64,000 nt of DNA from Acidiferrobacterales bacterium (GTDB taxonomy: Bacteria; Pseudomonadota; Gammaproteobacteria; Arenicellales; JAJDZL01), in assembly GCA_028820695.1 (NCBI GenBank), contig JAPPIB010000004.1:22376-86375 (forward strand). Reading direction: 5' to 3'. This document shows positions 8,828 to 18,472 of this stretch, in pieces. A program made the position numbers and the translations under genes. Each line of letters opens with the position of its first letter. Positions within the stretch are counted from its first letter, which is position 1. A model generated the notes under the pieces. The model was not told the DNA's origin, ran no database searches, and was given only the letters and a program-made list of their open reading frames with translations.

Positions 8828-10872
8828 AAAACACCATGTCGCCGCCGGTGGCGGCGCAGTCCATTCAAAACCTCGACAATCACGGCGACCGTCGCGAAGA
8901 CCCCTATTTCTGGTTGTGTGACCGAAACGCGCCTGAAGTCCTGGACCACCTGCGGCAGGAAAATCAATATACCGAACATCTCCTGGCACAGTCCGAGGAA
9001 CTGACCGAGCAGCTGTACCAGGAAATGAAAGACCGGATAATCGAATCAGATATGTCGGCGCCGGTGCGGGACGGCCCGTTTGAATATTTCCGGCGGGAAT
9101 CCCGTGACAACAACTACGTGACCCACTGCAGAAGATACCCGGGTCAGCCCGACACCGAGCAACTGATTGTGGACGAAAACGAGCTGGCCGCGGGGCATCG
9201 CTTTTTCCGCCTCCGCGGATTGACGATCAGTCCCGATCATCAGATTGCGGGATACGCAACCGACACCAGCGGAAATGAGCGGTACACCATCAGGTTTCTG
9301 AACCTGATGGACCGTCAGCTGCTGCCGGACGTCATTGCAGACGTCTCAGGAAGTCTCGAGTGGGACAGTAGCGCAGAACATGTCTACTACACAACTCTCA
9401 ACAACGCCAATCGCCCTTTCAGGCTTTACCGACATCGTATCGGCGATCATCCGGACAACGACCAGTTGATATTGGAGGAACCCGACGAGGCATTCTATAT
9501 GGGCCTGTCCAAGTCCTGCAGCCGGAAGTACCTGCATGTGATCCTGCAAAGCGCAGTCACCACAGAAGTCCACGTGCTGGATGCCAGTGACGCGACCGGG
9601 ACCGCGCGTGTGGTCTTTCCCCGCAAGCAGGGTATCGAATATTCGGTCGAAGACAGGGGCGACTCACTGTATGTGCTGACCAATGAGGATGCAGTCAATT
9701 TCCGTCTGATGAAAACCTCTGTCAGATTGCCGAACAAAACCGGTTGGGAAACGGTCGTTGGACATGCGGATGATGCGACGCTGATCGATTTCGAGGTTTT
9801 CGACGACTTCATCGTCGTCGCTGAACGACGCGATGGACTGCCGGGCGTTTTCTGCATCGCCGGCGATTCAGGTGACATCCAGAGCATCGCAAAGCCACCG
9901 CAGACTCAGGAACTTCACATCGGCGAAAACCGGGAGTTCAATTCTTCCACATGTCGTCTGAACGGAACCTCACTTGACATGCCATTTACACAATATGACT
10001 ATGACATGAGTTCCGGCGCATGCGACCTGGTAAAGACAAAACCAGTCGGCGGTGGGTATGACCCCGACAATTACACGACTGAAGACTATCGGGTACAGTC
10101 GCACGACGGCTCAGAGGTTCCGCTTTATCTTGTCTACCGCAAGGACGCAGTTCAGTCCCGCCCTGCGCCGCTTGTGCTGTATAGCTACGGTGCCTACGGA
10201 GTCAGCTATCCGCTTTACTTCTCATCGGCTCGGTTGAGTCTGCTTGACCGCGGAATCATCTTTGCGGTGGCGCATGTTCGCGGCGGTGGTGAACTCGGTG
10301 AGACGTGGTATCAGGCAGGTAAGTTGTCACACAAGAAAAATACCTTTTGTGATTTTCGCGCCTGCGCGGATTTCCTGATGTCCAATGGCACGACAAGTGC
10401 GAAACAACTGGCCATATCCGGCGGCAGCGCTGGCGGGCTGGTGGTCGGCAACTACATCAATGAATGTCCAAGCCATTGCCGGGTGGCGGTGGCACATGTA
10501 CCTTTTGTTGACATCCTGACGACGATACTCGACGACACATTGCCGGCTTCGGTCACAGAACGGGAGGAATGGGGTGATCCGACCGAACCGGAGCTTTATG
10601 ACTATATGAAGTCCTATTCCCCATACGACAATGTACAACCGGCAGATTTCCCTGCAATGTTTGTCACTGCAGGCTTGAATGACATGCGAGTCGGATACTG
10701 GGAACCTGCGAAGTGGGTGGCAAAAATCCGCTTGTGCAACTCGGGAACCAGACCGATCGTGCTGAAAACAGAAATGCACTCCGGACATGGCGGTAAATCC
10801 GCACGACACGAATCCCTCAGGGAGACCGCTGAGGAATTCGCGTTTGTCATAACGCAGCTGTCTGAAGATTAG
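8824..10872 (+). CDS. ptrB: Oligopeptidase B, S9A serine peptidase
   Basis: Cytoplasmic serine oligopeptidase of 682 residues, cleaving short peptides after basic residues in characterised members. The N-terminus has the PtrB-type REDPYFWL box followed by the beta-propeller domain. The C-terminal alpha/beta-hydrolase domain carries SGGSAGG with the nucleophile at about Ser535, the acid at about Asp620 (NDMRVGYWEPAKW) and the base at about His655 (SGHGG). The start is GTG 8824 inside the upstream stop. A prolyl oligopeptidase is the main alternative, but the N-terminal box and length favour oligopeptidase B. Confidence 0.87.
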   Translation: MKNTMSPPVAAQSIQNLDNHGDRREDPYFWLCDRNAPEVLDHLRQENQYTEHLLAQSEELTEQLYQEMKDRIIESDMSAPVRDGPFEYFRRESRDNNYVTHCRRYPGQPDTEQLIVDENELAAGHRFFRLRGLTISPDHQIAGYATDTSGNERYTIRFLNLMDRQLLPDVIADVSGSLEWDSSAEHVYYTTLNNANRPFRLYRHRIGDHPDNDQLILEEPDEAFYMGLSKSCSRKYLHVILQSAVTTEVHVLDASDATGTARVVFPRKQGIEYSVEDRGDSLYVLTNEDAVNFRLMKTSVRLPNKTGWETVVGHADDATLIDFEVFDDFIVVAERRDGLPGVFCIAGDSGDIQSIAKPPQTQELHIGENREFNSSTCRLNGTSLDMPFTQYDYDMSSGACDLVKTKPVGGGYDPDNYTTEDYRVQSHDGSEVPLYLVYRKDAVQSRPAPLVLYSYGAYGVSYPLYFSSARLSLLDRGIIFAVAHVRGGGELGETWYQAGKLSHKKNTFCDFRACADFLMSNGTTSAKQLAISGGSAGGLVVGNYINECPSHCRVAVAHVPFVDILTTILDDTLPASVTEREEWGDPTEPELYDYMKSYSPYDNVQPADFPAMFVTAGLNDMRVGYWEPAKWVAKIRLCNSGTRPIVLKTEMHSGHGGKSARHESLRETAEEFAFVITQLSED

Positions 10873-10921
10873 GTATCGCTGAAAGTCGGTGGACGGCGAC
10901 AGAAATCTCCGGCACTGGCGG

Positions 10922-12463
10922 CTACTTGCGTGCGCCCTGAACCAGGCGATCAAGGATCATGGCGCAGAACAGGATCGAGAATCCAGCCAGAATTCCCTGC
11001 CCCACGTTTGCATACTGCAGCGCTTCCAGCACATCTTCTCCCAGGCCTTTGGCCCCGATAAGCGATGCGACAACAACCATGGCCAGCGATAACATGATCG
11101 TCTGATTGATTCCAGCCCGTATCGACGGGCTCGCCAATGGCAGGTCCACTCTGGTGAAAAGGTACCATTTGCTGGCGCCGAACGAAATCGCGGCTTCGCG
11201 CACGCTCTCAGGGACACCGCGAAGACCCAGCACAGTGAGGCGCACCACCGGTGTTCCCCCGAAAATCATGGTGGTAACCACCGCCGCAGGTTTTCCGGTT
11301 CCAAAAAATGCGATCACCGGGATCATGAAGACAAACGCCGGCATGGTCTGCATGAAATCCATGATCGGCTGAATGAATTTATAGAACCGGGGCCTGCGGG
11401 CGCAATACATCCCCAGCGGAATGCCGATCGCGATCGAAAGACAGGCTGCAGTTCCCAAAAGAGCCAGTGTCGTCATCGCCTTGACCCAGAATCCCAGCAA
11501 TCCCATGTAAGCCAGGAATGCGCCGGACCAAATGGCGGTCCTGATGCCAGCGGTGAGCCACGTCAGCAAAACTATAAAACTCGCAATCACAATCCACGGC
11601 GTATTGACGAACAACAGTTCCAGCGCGTCCAGAATCAACCGGATGCCAAAAGTGATGAAATCAAATATCGCCTCTCCGTTAGTGACGCAGAAGGTAAAGA
11701 ACCCTTCCACCCACGCAATGCTGGTCAGACGGATGTCAGGATCCGTCGGAAATTGGGTCAGGGTCTCAAACTGGCCGGGAAAACAGTAGTGGTACACGGC
11801 CGCAGCAACGATCAGAACCATGAAGACACTACTGAAAAAAAGCTGTCTGGTCGGCATTCCGGAACGAATGCTGCGATCGGAAACCCATTCTGAGATCCGG
11901 GACTCCAAAGCTGTATTGGCAATGGCCGACTGGGCGGCTTTGACAACTATCAGGATGATCGCTCCGGCCAGTGCGATCCATATGCCCTGATCGGCGATTT
12001 CCTGGGCCTCCAGCCTGATTCCGCCGATTGAATCCTCCAGGGATTTGACCGTACGTCTATACACGTCAACCTTGTCCGACTGCGCCTCTATTGCAGCGCT
12101 CAGTTGCTGGCGACGCAATTCCAGCGTTCCCTCAATCGAGGCGATACGCTCGCGGGCTTCCGCCGCAAGATCACCGAACAATCCACGCGCCAGCTGCACA
12201 TAGCCCAAAGTCTCAACAATCAGCAAGGGAATCGCCCACATCCACAAGCCGCGGGCACCGAACCAGACCGGTCCGAGAATCCCGGCGGTGGGATTGAAAG
12301 TGGGTGTGAATCGGGAACTTTCGCCGATCCTGTCAAACTGGGTAATATAGTAGTCTGGATTCGTATGTACGAATGATCGTATGTTTTCTCGACGTTCTGC
12401 GGCGTATTCTTCGGCCGCTTCTATATCAATAGCGTCAAGTTGGTTTTCCACTTTTTCTGTCAT
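10922..12463 (-). CDS. proW: Glycine betaine/proline ABC permease with large N-terminal extension
   Basis: Inner-membrane permease of a ProU-type osmolyte importer. Residues from about 280 form the ordinary transporter domain, with MDFMQTMPAFVFMIPVIAFF and the coupling loop REAAISFGASKWYLFTRVD at about 422-440. The protein has 513 residues against about 350 for E. coli ProW. The extra N-terminus holds a stretch around FNPTAGILGPVWFGARGLW (56-74), a membrane segment at 73-95, a likely coiled coil at about 98-158, further membrane segments near 160-180 and 207-225, then a linker. It overlaps the proV stop by 4 bases (ATGA), so translation is coupled. Role in betaine uptake is inferred from the operon; the extension's role is unknown. 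Confidence 0.88.
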   Translation of the reverse strand: MTEKVENQLDAIDIEAAEEYAAERRENIRSFVHTNPDYYITQFDRIGESSRFTPTFNPTAGILGPVWFGARGLWMWAIPLLIVETLGYVQLARGLFGDLAAEARERIASIEGTLELRRQQLSAAIEAQSDKVDVYRRTVKSLEDSIGGIRLEAQEIADQGIWIALAGAIILIVVKAAQSAIANTALESRISEWVSDRSIRSGMPTRQLFFSSVFMVLIVAAAVYHYCFPGQFETLTQFPTDPDIRLTSIAWVEGFFTFCVTNGEAIFDFITFGIRLILDALELLFVNTPWIVIASFIVLLTWLTAGIRTAIWSGAFLAYMGLLGFWVKAMTTLALLGTAACLSIAIGIPLGMYCARRPRFYKFIQPIMDFMQTMPAFVFMIPVIAFFGTGKPAAVVTTMIFGGTPVVRLTVLGLRGVPESVREAAISFGASKWYLFTRVDLPLASPSIRAGINQTIMLSLAMVVVASLIGAKGLGEDVLEALQYANVGQGILAGFSILFCAMILDRLVQGARK

Positions 12464-13536
12464 GACACATCGGCTCCTTCTATGACAGTGCGTAAGATAT
12501 CTTTCTTGGTGATGACACCGACATCAATGTCCTGGTCCTCGACCACAATCGGTGCGTCGTTGTCGATGGACAACTCAATCAACTTGCTAAGGGTCTCGCT
12601 TTCGTTGATTCTCGGTGCGTCTGCAGGCAGGGGTTCATTGGCAGCCAGATACTGATCCAGCGGCTTCATCACAACATGGGCACGGACCACCTTGAGGCGG
12701 GAAATACCGGCCACAAAATCGGCTACGTAATCGTCAGCGGGGCTCATCACAATATCCTCGGCCGTACCGATCTGCACGATCATGCCGTCACGCATGATCG
12801 CGATACGATTACCGATTCGGACCGCCTCATCCAGATCGTGTGTGATGAAAACCGTAGTCTTTTTCATCATCTCCGAAAGGCGGAGAAACTCATCTTGCAG
12901 CTGGCGCCGGATCAGCGGGTCCAGTGCACTGAACGGTTCATCCATCAACAGGACATCGGGGTTGGCGGCGAGGGCGCGGGCGAGACCGACACGCTGCTGC
13001 ATGCCGCCGGACAGCTCGTGGGCGAACTTGCTGCCCCATGCACCCAGTTCGACAATGTCCAGGATTGCGGCAGCATGCCGCATTCGCTCATTCTTGCTGA
13101 CCCGTCGGATTTCCAACGGCATCGCAACATTATCGAGAACTGACCGATGCGGCAACAGCGCGAAATTCTGAAATACCATTCCGATATTACGATTGCGAAA
13201 CTGTTGCAACTGCGTGTATTCCAAGGCCAGAACATCAGTGCCGTCAATGGTGATTTTTCCGGATGTGGGCTCCAGCAGGCGGTTGAAATGCCTGACCAGT
13301 GTCGACTTTCCACTGCCGGAAAGACCCATGACACAGAAAATTTCGCCTCGATTGACGCGGAGACTGGCGTCCGCGACACCGACTACCGCATTGAATTCCG
13401 CAAGCACCTGCGCCTTGGTAAGACCGTCCTCCTGGACGGCCTTCATTGCCTCAGTGGCATTTGTCCCGAAAATTTTCCAGACATTCGAGACTTCAATGAC
13501 CATATCGTCATTCATATCCAGGGAAGTGATCGTCAT
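12460..13536 (-). CDS. proV: Glycine betaine/proline ABC transporter ATPase
   Basis: ATP-binding subunit of the osmolyte importer, 358 residues. Walker A GLSGSGKS, Q-loop VFQNFALLPHRSVLDNVAMP, signature LSGGMQQR, Walker B VLLMDEPFSALDP and the H-loop FITHDLDEA are all intact. The N-terminal VWKIFG and the segment EDGLTKAQVLAEFNAVVGV are typical ProV features. The C-terminus (about 285-358) is a CBS-like regulatory region, shorter than in E. coli ProV (400 residues), so osmosensing by a full CBS pair may be reduced. It lies between proX, from which it is separated by a stem-loop, and proW, which it overlaps. Confidence 0.93.
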   Translation of the reverse strand: MTITSLDMNDDMVIEVSNVWKIFGTNATEAMKAVQEDGLTKAQVLAEFNAVVGVADASLRVNRGEIFCVMGLSGSGKSTLVRHFNRLLEPTSGKITIDGTDVLALEYTQLQQFRNRNIGMVFQNFALLPHRSVLDNVAMPLEIRRVSKNERMRHAAAILDIVELGAWGSKFAHELSGGMQQRVGLARALAANPDVLLMDEPFSALDPLIRRQLQDEFLRLSEMMKKTTVFITHDLDEAVRIGNRIAIMRDGMIVQIGTAEDIVMSPADDYVADFVAGISRLKVVRAHVVMKPLDQYLAANEPLPADAPRINESETLSKLIELSIDNDAPIVVEDQDIDVGVITKKDILRTVIEGADVS

Positions 13537-13573
13537 GACGCTGCGGGCTCTCGGTCAGTCTGTTGCCTGAAAT

Positions 13574-13605
13574 GATGGCACCGGAGACTTTGCTCCGGCG
13601 CCATC
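13574..13605 (-). terminator. Stem-loop between proX and proV
   Basis: Arms GATGGCACCGGAG and CTCCGGCGCCATC form a 13-bp stem with one mismatch around a 6-base loop. No T-run follows on the minus strand, so it is more likely an mRNA-stabilising or attenuating hairpin after proX than a full terminator. Confidence 0.6.
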
Positions 13606-13626
13606 ATCATGCGTGAATTTCAGGAA

Positions 13627-14592
13627 TTAAAGTCCGAGCCAGGCGTCAATGCGATCAGGGTTGTTGGTAACCCATTCTCGTGCGACTTCACCGGCCTCCC
13701 GACCCTTTCCGGAAATTTCGAATGCGAAATTGCTGACGTCATCGGCTGTCAACGCGAATCGCTCAAAAAATTCGACGATCGCAGGCGATCGGTCCGCCAG
13801 GGAATTTGACCATGCGATCTGAACATTTTTCAACGCGTCTTTCGTTGCGACCATTGAATTTTCATACCAATCCGCAGAATCGGATGGCTGAACCATGACG
13901 TATTTTTCCGGGTCGTAGGTCGGCTCGGACAGCATCTCCACGTCAAACATGTACCAGATTGCATGAGGCTTGTAGCAATAAAATGCATATCCTTCACCTT
14001 TGGCGATCGAGTCCTTGACACGTGCGGTCTTGACACTTTCTTCGGCGCGAATCGGCTCGATGAAATCCAGCAGACCGTAGTCACGGACCTTGACTTCGTT
14101 GACATTGGCTGACGCCCATCCTGGTGCGCCGATCCACATCTCACCGCGACCATTGCCATCACTGTCCATCGCTCCCGCAACATCCGGTCGACTGAGGTCT
14201 GCAATGTCCGTGATGCTGAACTTGGCACCGAAGTCCTTGGATACGCAAAAACCCTGGTTTCCCTCATACGGATTGCTTGACAATGTCACAGTGCCCGCAC
14301 CGTCAACATATTTCTTGGTAAAACTTTCCTGGTTTGGAAGCCATACGTCAGGGTGTACGTCAATGTCGCCCTTACCCTGATCCATGGCCTGAAAGATTGT
14401 AGCGTTATTGCCCGGGACCAACTCAGCCTCGCCGCCGATTCGCATTTCAACGACAGATGCCAGAAGGTGTGCAATCGCTTGCGCACCAGTCCAGGATGGA
14501 ACACCAATCTTGACCGATTCACTGGCCAGTACTGGTGTTGCAACCATGGTCATCACCGTTGCCAACACTATTGCTCGTAGTTTCCTAATCAT
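13627..14592 (-). CDS. proX: Periplasmic glycine betaine-binding protein
   Basis: Periplasmic binding protein (OpuAC family), 321 residues. The signal peptide MIRKLRAIVLATVMTMVATP ends near VLASES. The mature domain begins VKIGVPSWTGAQAIAHLL, and aromatic residues expected in a quaternary-ammonium cage are visible in DVWLPN, GAPGWAS, YCYKPHAIWYMF and DSADWYENS. It is the first gene of proX-proV-proW and has the long upstream region with the promoter. The ligand is probably glycine betaine or a related betaine; the exact compound is inferred from the family. Confidence 0.9.
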   Translation of the reverse strand: MIRKLRAIVLATVMTMVATPVLASESVKIGVPSWTGAQAIAHLLASVVEMRIGGEAELVPGNNATIFQAMDQGKGDIDVHPDVWLPNQESFTKKYVDGAGTVTLSSNPYEGNQGFCVSKDFGAKFSITDIADLSRPDVAGAMDSDGNGRGEMWIGAPGWASANVNEVKVRDYGLLDFIEPIRAEESVKTARVKDSIAKGEGYAFYCYKPHAIWYMFDVEMLSEPTYDPEKYVMVQPSDSADWYENSMVATKDALKNVQIAWSNSLADRSPAIVEFFERFALTADDVSNFAFEISGKGREAGEVAREWVTNNPDRIDAWLGL

Positions 14593-14650
14593 AGTTTCCT
14601 CCTATGGATCTTATTTCCGGATATCTCCGGTATTAAAAAACTGACACACA

Positions 14651-14673
14651 TGACTGACTGTCTCAGCCAGTCA
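14651..14673. promoter_or_regulatory. Palindrome upstream of proX
   Basis: TGACTGACTG and CAGCCAGTCA are inverted arms around TCT, with one mismatch. It lies about 60 bases upstream of proX. It may be an operator for a regulator of osmolyte uptake or a weak terminator for the gene upstream; no strong T-run adjoins it. Confidence 0.35.
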
Positions 14674-14886
14674 TTTCACCGTATTTTTGTGTAGTGTCCT
14701 GGATTGAGTCAAGACAGGACGTTTCTTTATTTTTACATCGATTATCGCAACTGCCTGCCGATTTTAACAAACTGCTATCGCAGGGGATGCGATTCTATTG
14801 AGGCCTGCAGCTCGCCTCACCGAGATGTACACTGCCCCCAACACCGCATTGCATTTCTTTTTGGAAAAGCCGGCTGCCAATGTCTG

Positions 14887-15687
14887 TCAGTGAACCGTCG
14901 CTTGCGGACCGCTGCCGCCCGTCAGTTCCCTGAGATAGTGCGGATATGGCGCAGGCACAAACCTTCCATGGCCGTTCATGCCGTGAGTGTGTATAGGTTT
15001 GAATCCCTCAGGCGGCTGACACAGACGAAAAGTGTCGGCACCGAACCTCAACAACTGCACGCCGGCTTGCCACACCTTTTCCTCATCGTCGCTATTGATT
15101 ATGCCCACCGCTATGAAAGGATAAATCGGGGTGAGGGCCAGCTCCGGAAACATCACCCGAACGTTGCCAATCTGACGAAACACCTGACTGAGCGCTTCGT
15201 CACTGAACTTGTGCTTGATCTCAAACACAAAGGCCGCCTTATCTTGGTCGGATTTCGCCCACGCATCAATTTGCACCCGCACTCCGTTATAAGAGCCTGT
15301 TAAACCGCCCAAAAAGTCCGCCTTCAGCTGTTCTTTAACAATACGCTCAATTGACGGCATCGCCAGATGCTCGACAAACTCACCGCGTGTGTTGCCGAAG
15401 TTACCAAGCTGGATGCCGATCTCTCTCAACTTCGCGTCGGTCTTTTCAAGCTGTGCTTCAGTCTTCCGAATCTGTGCGTCAGTCTTCCGACTCTGTGCGT
15501 TGGTTTCCCGAATCTGTGCTTCGGTCTTTCGAATCTGCGCGTCAGTCTTTCGAAACTCTGCTTCAGTCTCTTTCCGACTCTCCGCAACCTCCCTGAGTAT
15601 CTTGTAGATATCAGCAAAGCGATACTCATTTATTTCCTGGGCCCTTTCGGCATCGTCGAACGACCTGATTTTATCAACTGGGGGCAT
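14887..15687 (-). CDS. Coiled-coil protein with PD-(D/E)XK nuclease-like domain
   Basis: Protein of 266 residues with two parts. Residues 46-87 are six exact heptads (RKTDAQI, RKTEAQI, RETNAQS, RKTDAQI, RKTEAQL, EKTDAKL), predicted to form a coiled coil. Residues about 100-215 resemble the PD-(D/E)XK fold: Asp141 in VQIDAW and Glu156-x-Lys158 in VFEIKHK are spaced like a nuclease active site. GGAG lies about 10 bases before ATG 15685-15687. Similar coiled-coil plus nuclease-like hypothetical proteins occur widely in bacteria without known function. No methylase or toxin neighbour is present, so no defence role can be claimed. Confidence 0.75.
   Translation of the reverse strand: MPPVDKIRSFDDAERAQEINEYRFADIYKILREVAESRKETEAEFRKTDAQIRKTEAQIRETNAQSRKTDAQIRKTEAQLEKTDAKLREIGIQLGNFGNTRGEFVEHLAMPSIERIVKEQLKADFLGGLTGSYNGVRVQIDAWAKSDQDKAAFVFEIKHKFSDEALSQVFRQIGNVRVMFPELALTPIYPFIAVGIINSDDEEKVWQAGVQLLRFGADTFRLCQPPEGFKPIHTHGMNGHGRFVPAPYPHYLRELTGGSGPQATVH
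15427..15552 (-). repeat. 21-bp coding repeats giving six heptads
   Basis: Six consecutive 21-base units encode the heptads of the coiled-coil protein. They differ at a few bases and preserve frame. Such arrays are prone to copy-number change. Confidence 0.75.
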
Positions 15688-15964
15688 AATAAATTTGCTC
15701 CTGGATACTTGCTGTATCCGTATTCATTTTCGTCATCCCGTTTGAGACTTTGATTGTATTACAGTGTGACTCGAGAGGCTGAGTCATTCGCATAACGTTT
15801 CGGGCGGTATAAGCACCTTTTTGATCCGGCACACTTTATCTTGCGTATTGTCGGAGGATTTCTGCGGTGTTATCTTTTAAAACCGGATTGAATCGCGCCC
15901 AACGGTTCGGAACGCGAACAACAAGTCATGTCCTTTCATTTCTCCTGTGTTCCATGATTGGCTG

Positions 15965-17611
15965 CTACCGCTGACAGTTCATATAGTCCGGATTGTGCCA
16001 GACTTCGGTTTCGATAACCGGCAGCGGCTCAATCCCCACAATCGCGTCGCCGAGTTTTTCCGCAATCATGATAGTGGGACCGTTGGTGTTGCCGTTTGTC
16101 ACCCGCGGCATGATCGACGCATCGACTACCCGTAAACCTTGCAGACCATGCACTCGGCCCTGGCCGTCCACAACCGCGCCCCCGTCCGTGCCCATCCGGG
16201 CAGTGCCCGACAGATGCCACTGGGTGTTGCAATGCGAACTGATCACAGCGTCAAGCTCGCTCTGGCTTTCCGCTCTCGAACCCGGGAAAATCTCCTCCCC
16301 GCATAGCTCGTTGAAAGCAGGCTGCCGAATCAGTTCGCGCACCAGACGAATACCCTTGCGCAGCACTTCGCGATCGCGAGAATCATTCATATAGTTGGCC
16401 GCAATGCGCGGAGAATCAGCAGGGTCGGCACTGCGCAATTCGATTCTGCCGCGGCTGAACGCCCGCATCAGACCAACATGGATCTGGAACGCATGGCTCG
16501 GGAGGACGTTCCATGTCTGGTTATCCACTGCGACCGGTGTGATGGTAAGCTGGAGATCAGGATAGTCCACCCCGCAATCGGAGCGGATACACGCGACCGC
16601 CTCAAACTGGTTGGACGCACAGGTACCACGCCGCGTGACAAGCCAGCGAATTCCAGCGGCGATTCGCCCGACAGGTCTGGTCTTCGGCCACAGGGTGACC
16701 GGCTTCAGACACTCGTATTGCATCACAAAATCAGGATGATCGTTCAGGTTCTGACCAACGCCCGGAAGGTGGTGCAAAACCTCGATACCAAGTTCCTGCA
16801 AGTGATCGGCCGGCCCGACTCCCGAAACCATCAGAATCTGCGGCGTGCCGACCGCACCGGCGCAGAGTATCACCTCCCTTCGCGCGCGCACAGTGGCAGA
16901 TCGACCGCCTTGGTGATACGTCACCCCGTCTGCACGGCCGTCATCAATAACAATCTTCTGTACGTGTGCATTGGTCTGAATCTCCAGATTGGTCCGAGGC
17001 CTTGCCCGATCGAGATAGGCGCGCACCACGCTCCAGCGTTCGCCGCGATAAATCGAGGAGTCCAGCAAACCAAATCCCTCCTGAACGTAGCCATTGATGT
17101 CATCCGTCCCGGGATAACCCGCTTGCTCACCTGACTTCAGAAACGCGTGAACCAGTGGGTTGTCGGGAGCCGAACGCTGGACGTGTAACGGTCCACTGCC
17201 TCCTCTGAAATCATCCTCGCCGTGTGAGTAGTTCTCCATCCGCTTGAAGTACGGCAGCACGTGTGCATACCCCCAGCCCTCGCAGCCGCTTTTCTGCCAG
17301 CCATCATAATCCCTTGCGTGGCCGCGAATGAATATCATGCCGTTGATTGACGACGATCCGCCCAGTGTCTTGCCCCGGTCATGCTGTAGCCGCCGGCCGT
17401 TCAACTCGGGCTCCGGCTCGCCCTGAAAGGCCCAGTTGTGCTTTGTACTGTTGAGATGGGCAAGCACCGCCGCCGGCATTCTCAGCGACAGCGTCTCGTT
17501 GTCGCCACCTGCCTCCAGCAACAATACGCTGGATTGACCATCGCGGCTCAGCCGTTCTGCCAATACACTCCCGGCTGATCCTGCACCGACGATAATATAG
17601 TCAAACTTCAC
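15965..17611 (-). CDS. GMC-family FAD oxidoreductase, choline dehydrogenase-like
   Basis: FAD-dependent alcohol oxidoreductase of 548 residues. The N-terminus [18 protein letters not shown] is the dinucleotide-binding motif; the GMC signatures [18 protein letters not shown] and [16 protein letters not shown] follow. Catalytic His lies in [10 protein letters not shown] and the second conserved residue, an Asn here, in [10 protein letters not shown]. Choline dehydrogenase (BetA) makes betaine aldehyde, which would fit the nearby betaine importer, but many GMC enzymes act on other alcohols and no betB or betI is present. It is followed by about 280 bases without a gene. Confidence 0.85.
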   Translation of the reverse strand: MKFDYIIVGAGSAGSVLAERLSRDGQSSVLLLEAGGDNETLSLRMPAAVLAHLNSTKHNWAFQGEPEPELNGRRLQHDRGKTLGGSSSINGMIFIRGHARDYDGWQKSGCEGWGYAHVLPYFKRMENYSHGEDDFRGGSGPLHVQRSAPDNPLVHAFLKSGEQAGYPGTDDINGYVQEGFGLLDSSIYRGERWSVVRAYLDRARPRTNLEIQTNAHVQKIVIDDGRADGVTYHQGGRSATVRARREVILCAGAVGTPQILMVSGVGPADHLQELGIEVLHHLPGVGQNLNDHPDFVMQYECLKPVTLWPKTRPVGRIAAGIRWLVTRRGTCASNQFEAVACIRSDCGVDYPDLQLTITPVAVDNQTWNVLPSHAFQIHVGLMRAFSRGRIELRSADPADSPRIAANYMNDSRDREVLRKGIRLVRELIRQPAFNELCGEEIFPGSRAESQSELDAVISSHCNTQWHLSGTARMGTDGGAVVDGQGRVHGLQGLRVVDASIMPRVTNGNTNGPTIMIAEKLGDAIVGIEPLPVIETEVWHNPDYMNCQR

Positions 17612-17774
17612 TTCGGACAGGTCATGCCAGCGGGTGATCTCACCGGCAATAACTCCCTTAAGGCATTGATTTCAGGCATATTCATATGACATCTGACGTT
17701 TCGCTGCTCACCGCATCGGCGCAAGGCCCGCCCCCGGCTGGTCTGTCAGATTCCGACCAATACCGCAGCCGACG

Positions 17775-18413
17775 TCAATACTGCGGATTTTCGATCCACG
17801 GTTGGTAAACCATCTGCACGCTGGGTCGCTGCACAACGAGGTCCGCAATTCGCTTGACGTTGGCGAACTCATCAACAGTCGGATGATCCAACGCCGCTCT
17901 TAACCACGTAGTCAGCATGAACAGATAAATGTCAGCCGCACTGAATCGGTCACCCAGCACCCATTGGTTGTCGCCGATCTGATCGTCGATCACCTGCCAG
18001 GTTTCCCTCAAGCGCCGGACACCGCGCCTTTGCGCACTTGGCTCATCGGCTGGCGTGTCGACAAAACGGTCTGGGTAATATGTCAGTTGAAACGCATTCT
18101 GAACAGAATTGGAAAAATACACCAGCGTCTGCAAGAATAGCCCGCGAGTCGGATCATCAACAGTCGGCGCAAGCTGTGCTTCGGGATGGCTATCGCATAA
18201 ATGGACAGTAATCGCAGCGCATTCGTACATTGCACCACCCTCCCATAACAGTACCGGCACCCAGCCGTTGGGATTGACGGCCAATTGCTCAGGAGGACGG
18301 GGTTGGTCCATGTCAACCACCGCCTCGATCAATTCATAGGTCACACCGATTTCCTCCAGCATGACTCTCACACCCATGGATGCCGTTTTATTTGCGTAAT
18401 ACAGTCTGTACAT
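17775..18413 (-). CDS. Glutathione S-transferase family protein
   Basis: Cytosolic protein of 212 residues with the two-domain GST layout. The N-terminal thioredoxin-like part includes YYANKTASMGVRVMLEEIG, the cis-Pro region NPNGWVPVL and the glutathione-contact segment YECAAITVHL. The all-helical C-terminal part contains GDRFSAADIYLFMLTTW. Members conjugate or reduce with glutathione; the substrate is unknown. It lies on the same strand as the GMC enzyme and the decayed lyase, and may have formed a catabolic cluster with them. Confidence 0.87.
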   Translation of the reverse strand: MYRLYYANKTASMGVRVMLEEIGVTYELIEAVVDMDQPRPPEQLAVNPNGWVPVLLWEGGAMYECAAITVHLCDSHPEAQLAPTVDDPTRGLFLQTLVYFSNSVQNAFQLTYYPDRFVDTPADEPSAQRRGVRRLRETWQVIDDQIGDNQWVLGDRFSAADIYLFMLTTWLRAALDHPTVDEFANVKRIADLVVQRPSVQMVYQPWIENPQY

Positions 18414-18472
18414 CTTGGTAATTTCCTATAGGTAAACGGGATGCAGTGCAAGCGATCCGAACCGAGCCGTCC

